This document shows, piece after piece, positions 61,301-64,000 of a stretch of 64,000 bases of DNA. Source of the DNA: Callaeas wilsoni (taxonomy: Eukaryota > Chordata > Aves > Passeriformes > Callaeidae). The notes under the pieces were generated by a model. The model saw only the letters and a list, made by a program, of their open reading frames with translations. It did no database searches and was not told the origin of the DNA. A program made the position numbers and the translations under genes. Within the stretch, counting starts at the first letter, position 1. Each line of letters opens with the position of its first letter. The stretch lies in contig VWPU01018735.1 of the NCBI GenBank assembly GCA_013398955.1, positions 1 through 64,000 of the forward strand, in the 5' to 3' direction.

Positions 61301-62915
61301 TTCCTTCTCCTGCCGTTTCCGCTGGCTCGCTCTGTTTATTTGCAAATCGCCCATTTGCGTGTGTTACTTGGATCCCTCTGATTGCGCCTGCCTTTGATTT
61401 GGGCACGTAGCTCGCTCCGGGGGTGGCTGACCTCCGGCAGGGTGGGATGCTGCTCGGAGAGCCAGGGTTTTGCCATGAGCAGCTGCAGTCTTTTTTAATT
61501 CTTCATTTGTTGTCTGCAGCCGATCCCTGATTTTTCTCACCGCTCCTGCTCCTGCAGACGGGAGGATCCCGTGGGAAGCAAGGAGAGAGTGGGCAGAGGG
61601 GACAGTGGAGTGCGGGCTTCTGTCTGGCTCTCCCTGCCTGGTTTTGGTAGTGCTTGCTGCTCTCCTGTTCTCAGCACTGTGGGATGGGGCAGGCAATGCT
61701 GGAGCTGCTCTTGTCTAGACTGAGTGCTCTGTAAACCTCCCTCTGAGTCCAGCTGTGCCACGCTGGGGTGCAAAACACTGCAGGCACCCCACTCTTGATT
61801 CCTTTTCCAGGACTTGGGTTCAGGTCCATCCTCTCCAGTGCCTGTGGGATTTGCTCAAGAGACTTCCCAGAGAAAGACCAAGGCCAGCTGGGGTCCTGTT
61901 CCACTTTGCCCCACTTAGGTACAATATCTGGGAAGTGCACGGGTTCTGGACCCGTCCTTTGAGTTACTTTAGACTGCATTGCAGGGTAGAGTCCCTGATG
62001 CAAATCTGGTGTGCAAGGCAGGGGCTGCAGGTGGAGCAGGGGGTCCAGCAGAAGCAATAACCCAGGAGTATGCTGCATCCCATCCCTCAGGTTTGAGGCC
62101 ACCTTTGAAAATCCCTGCTAAGAGCACAGGTGCCTGTAGAAAGGACCAGCCTCTTCCACCCCGTGGGAAGCGCAAGCTGTCTTGTCACCTCCAAAGGCAT
62201 CCCTGGAAACAGAGTGTGGAAGGGAAAGGTGCCAGAGGCAGGGAAAACCCCCTGAAAGCTGGGAGTGAAGCAGCCAAGCTGCTTCCTGAGGCCTGGCATG
62301 GGGCACTCTCACCTTGCGGCAGGGGAGGAAGGGCTGGAGGAGGATGGAATCACTGGGGAGATTGTTTTCCAGCAGCACATCATCTGACCCTCATCTTCCC
62401 AGTGCAAGAAAGCATCTGGAAGGAATGGGAGGTTGGTCCCCCTGCCAGGATGGCTCTGGGATATGCATCTGGAATTGGCAGTGTGAGTCTGTCCTCCACA
62501 TACATTTCCCTGGAAGCTCTTAGCATTGGCCATCACCCAGGTGCAAAGAGGAGGTGCAGGGCAGAGTCCTTTGTGGGGTTTTAGGGCAGATGTCCCTGGA
62601 CAGAGGGTCCTGGTGTGGCTGTGCTGGGCTTTAGCAAGTGAATGGCAGTGGCTCTAATTGTGCCTGAATTCCTCTGAACCACAAGTGAAATCTGCAAAAA
62701 TACAGAAAGTAAACAGCTCGGGGCCGAAATTCCCAGCGCTTTGGGGAACCTTCCACTAGGAAAAGTTTCTGAGCTGGTAACAAAAGGGCTGCCTCTCTTC
62801 TAGCCTGCCTATGTGGGGACTCCTTGGACTGGGAGGGATGCAGTCACAGGGGCATGGGGACTGTGCTGAGAGCCAGACTGACTTTATGCCTTGGAGCAGC
62901 TTGAATACTTTTTTC

Positions 62916-62945
62916 TTGTTGTTGAATTTGTTGTTGTTGTTGTTT
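62916..62945 (+). repeat. (TTG)n microsatellite
   Basis: Interrupted TTG/GTT repeat in a T-rich stretch. Confidence 0.9.
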
Positions 62946-64000
62946 TGGGTTTTCTTAAAATTATTATTCCTTTGCTACTTGTGTCTGCCAAACAGGGAGG
63001 TTTTAATCTCCTTCTTGCAGACTGTGAGAACAATTGCTCAGGATGCTGGAGCGACCTTTGCTGCACAAATAGGGAAAGGGAAGATGGCAGTGGGAACCAG
63101 GCCCCCATTGCAGCCTCCCTGGCCTGCCCTGCCCTGCCCTGGGGAGCTCAGCTCACGTCCAGCTGCAGGTGCTGGAGGGGGAAGAGGCTGTGGCAAAGAG
63201 CTGAGCAGCCCTTGCCCATCCCTCCCTGCATGCTGGCAGGGTCTGGGAAAGATGCTGTCCCCTTAGTGTATCCCCTGGAGTGGATGGGACTGTCCCCAAG
63301 GGTGAGCATCTCTCATGTTCCCCCCATCCTCCCCTAGTGTGGTGCTCAGCCCCTGGGTCACACTAACCCTGAGCAGCTCTGCTCAGGGCTGTGACAGTGA
63401 CATGGAGACCTGCAAATGTCTGGGGCTCAACTGCACCCAAGCCCTTCCGTGTCAGCTCCATCCCCAGGGAGCTGGGTGGCTGACTGGGTGCTGGACCTGA
63501 AAAGGTGGTAAATTTGGGTGAGGAAAACCAAGCTGTGCAAGTGAGTGCATCAAGAGGTTTTGGGGATGCTCTCCATGGGAGAAGCCTGACTTTCCTGGGA
63601 AACATCCCCTCACTGGACCCACTCTCCCACTCACACACAGATAATTCCCGGTGACCTCTTCCCCTCCTGCTAGAGATGATCTCAGCACCTCCTGACCCTG
63701 CAGCTCCACAGGGCAGCTCTGGTTCCCTTGGCCTGTCCCTGCAGGTCAGGCCTTTCTCTGGCTCTCCTCCAAGTGTTTGGATCAGCTCTTGGAAAACTAA
63801 AGCCATAAAGTTTGCCCCAGCTGCAGTAGGAACCCGCAGCAGCTGGCTTGGTAGGCAAGCACTGGACCCAGTGGTTATTTATAATGCGGCAGTGAGGTTA
63901 AAAATAACAGAAATTTAAGCTCAGGAAGTTGTTTTGTATAAGAAACTTTTACTTTGGTATTCAGATGCCAGGGCTAGTGCTGGCCATTCTCTGTCCCTGA

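Larger units (their letters stand above)
38747..64000 (+). other. CACNA1G: CACNA1G intron 1 (continues past the window)
   Basis: No further CACNA1G exon was found. The intron holds a possible LTR (46289-46620), a CR1 scrap (about 44680-44760), short tandem repeats, G-runs and several AT-rich non-repetitive blocks (about 46735-46930, 47225-47510, 54470-54830, 61185-61370, 63870-63960). In vertebrates, long first introns of neuronal channel genes often carry enhancers; these blocks are the candidates here. Open frames in this stretch are short and unlike known proteins. I cannot exclude a non-coding RNA gene within it. Confidence 0.7.

Noticed and set aside
38747..64000. Further CACNA1G exons
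   Set aside because: I looked for the conserved IS1 sequence that follows CNP in Cav3.1 and saw none. Short exons are easy to miss by eye, so a small one is not fully excluded.

Overview
The window is vertebrate nuclear DNA and most likely comes from a bird, probably a songbird. It has spliced genes with short GT-AG introns, CR1 LINE debris (one copy with a recognisable CR1 3' end) and several solo LTRs of the kind common in passerine genomes. There are no operons, ribosome binding sites or CRISPR arrays.

Three genes lie head to tail on the + strand, in the order known from mammals (EPN3, SPATA20, CACNA1G; human 17q21.33). EPN3 (coding 2058-7931, 9 coding exons, 640 aa) encodes a clathrin-adaptor epsin. 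SPATA20 (8669-18535, 16 exons, 760 aa) encodes a thioredoxin-like plus six-hairpin-fold protein with a probable mitochondrial leader. Only the first coding exon of CACNA1G, the T-type calcium channel Cav3.1, is seen (38505-38746); its first intron fills the rest of the window. Exon junctions of EPN3 and SPATA20 were checked by hand: every phase closes, and neither gene shows a frameshift or premature stop.

Layout: 1-2037 is EPN3 upstream sequence. 7932-8668 is a compact junction where the EPN3 3' end runs into the SPATA20 CpG promoter. 15067-18364 is an unusually long last SPATA20 intron with AT-rich, homeodomain-site-like blocks. 18536-38504 is intergenic, with solo LTRs at 20075-20699, 21245-22223 and 36507-36954, each with matching target-site duplications, a CR1 piece at about 32020-32462, and a GC-rich CACNA1G promoter and leader from about 37030. 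38747-64000 is CACNA1G intron 1, with AT-rich candidate regulatory blocks, a cluster of RFX X-box-like motifs near 52890-52992, a CR1 scrap and small tandem repeats.

The most interesting points are a perfect U12-type (minor spliceosome) 5' splice site after CACNA1G exon 1, two competing SPATA20 acceptors that would switch a leader peptide on or off, and the repeated X-box motifs around CACNA1G. I saw no sign of an entirely new biological system.
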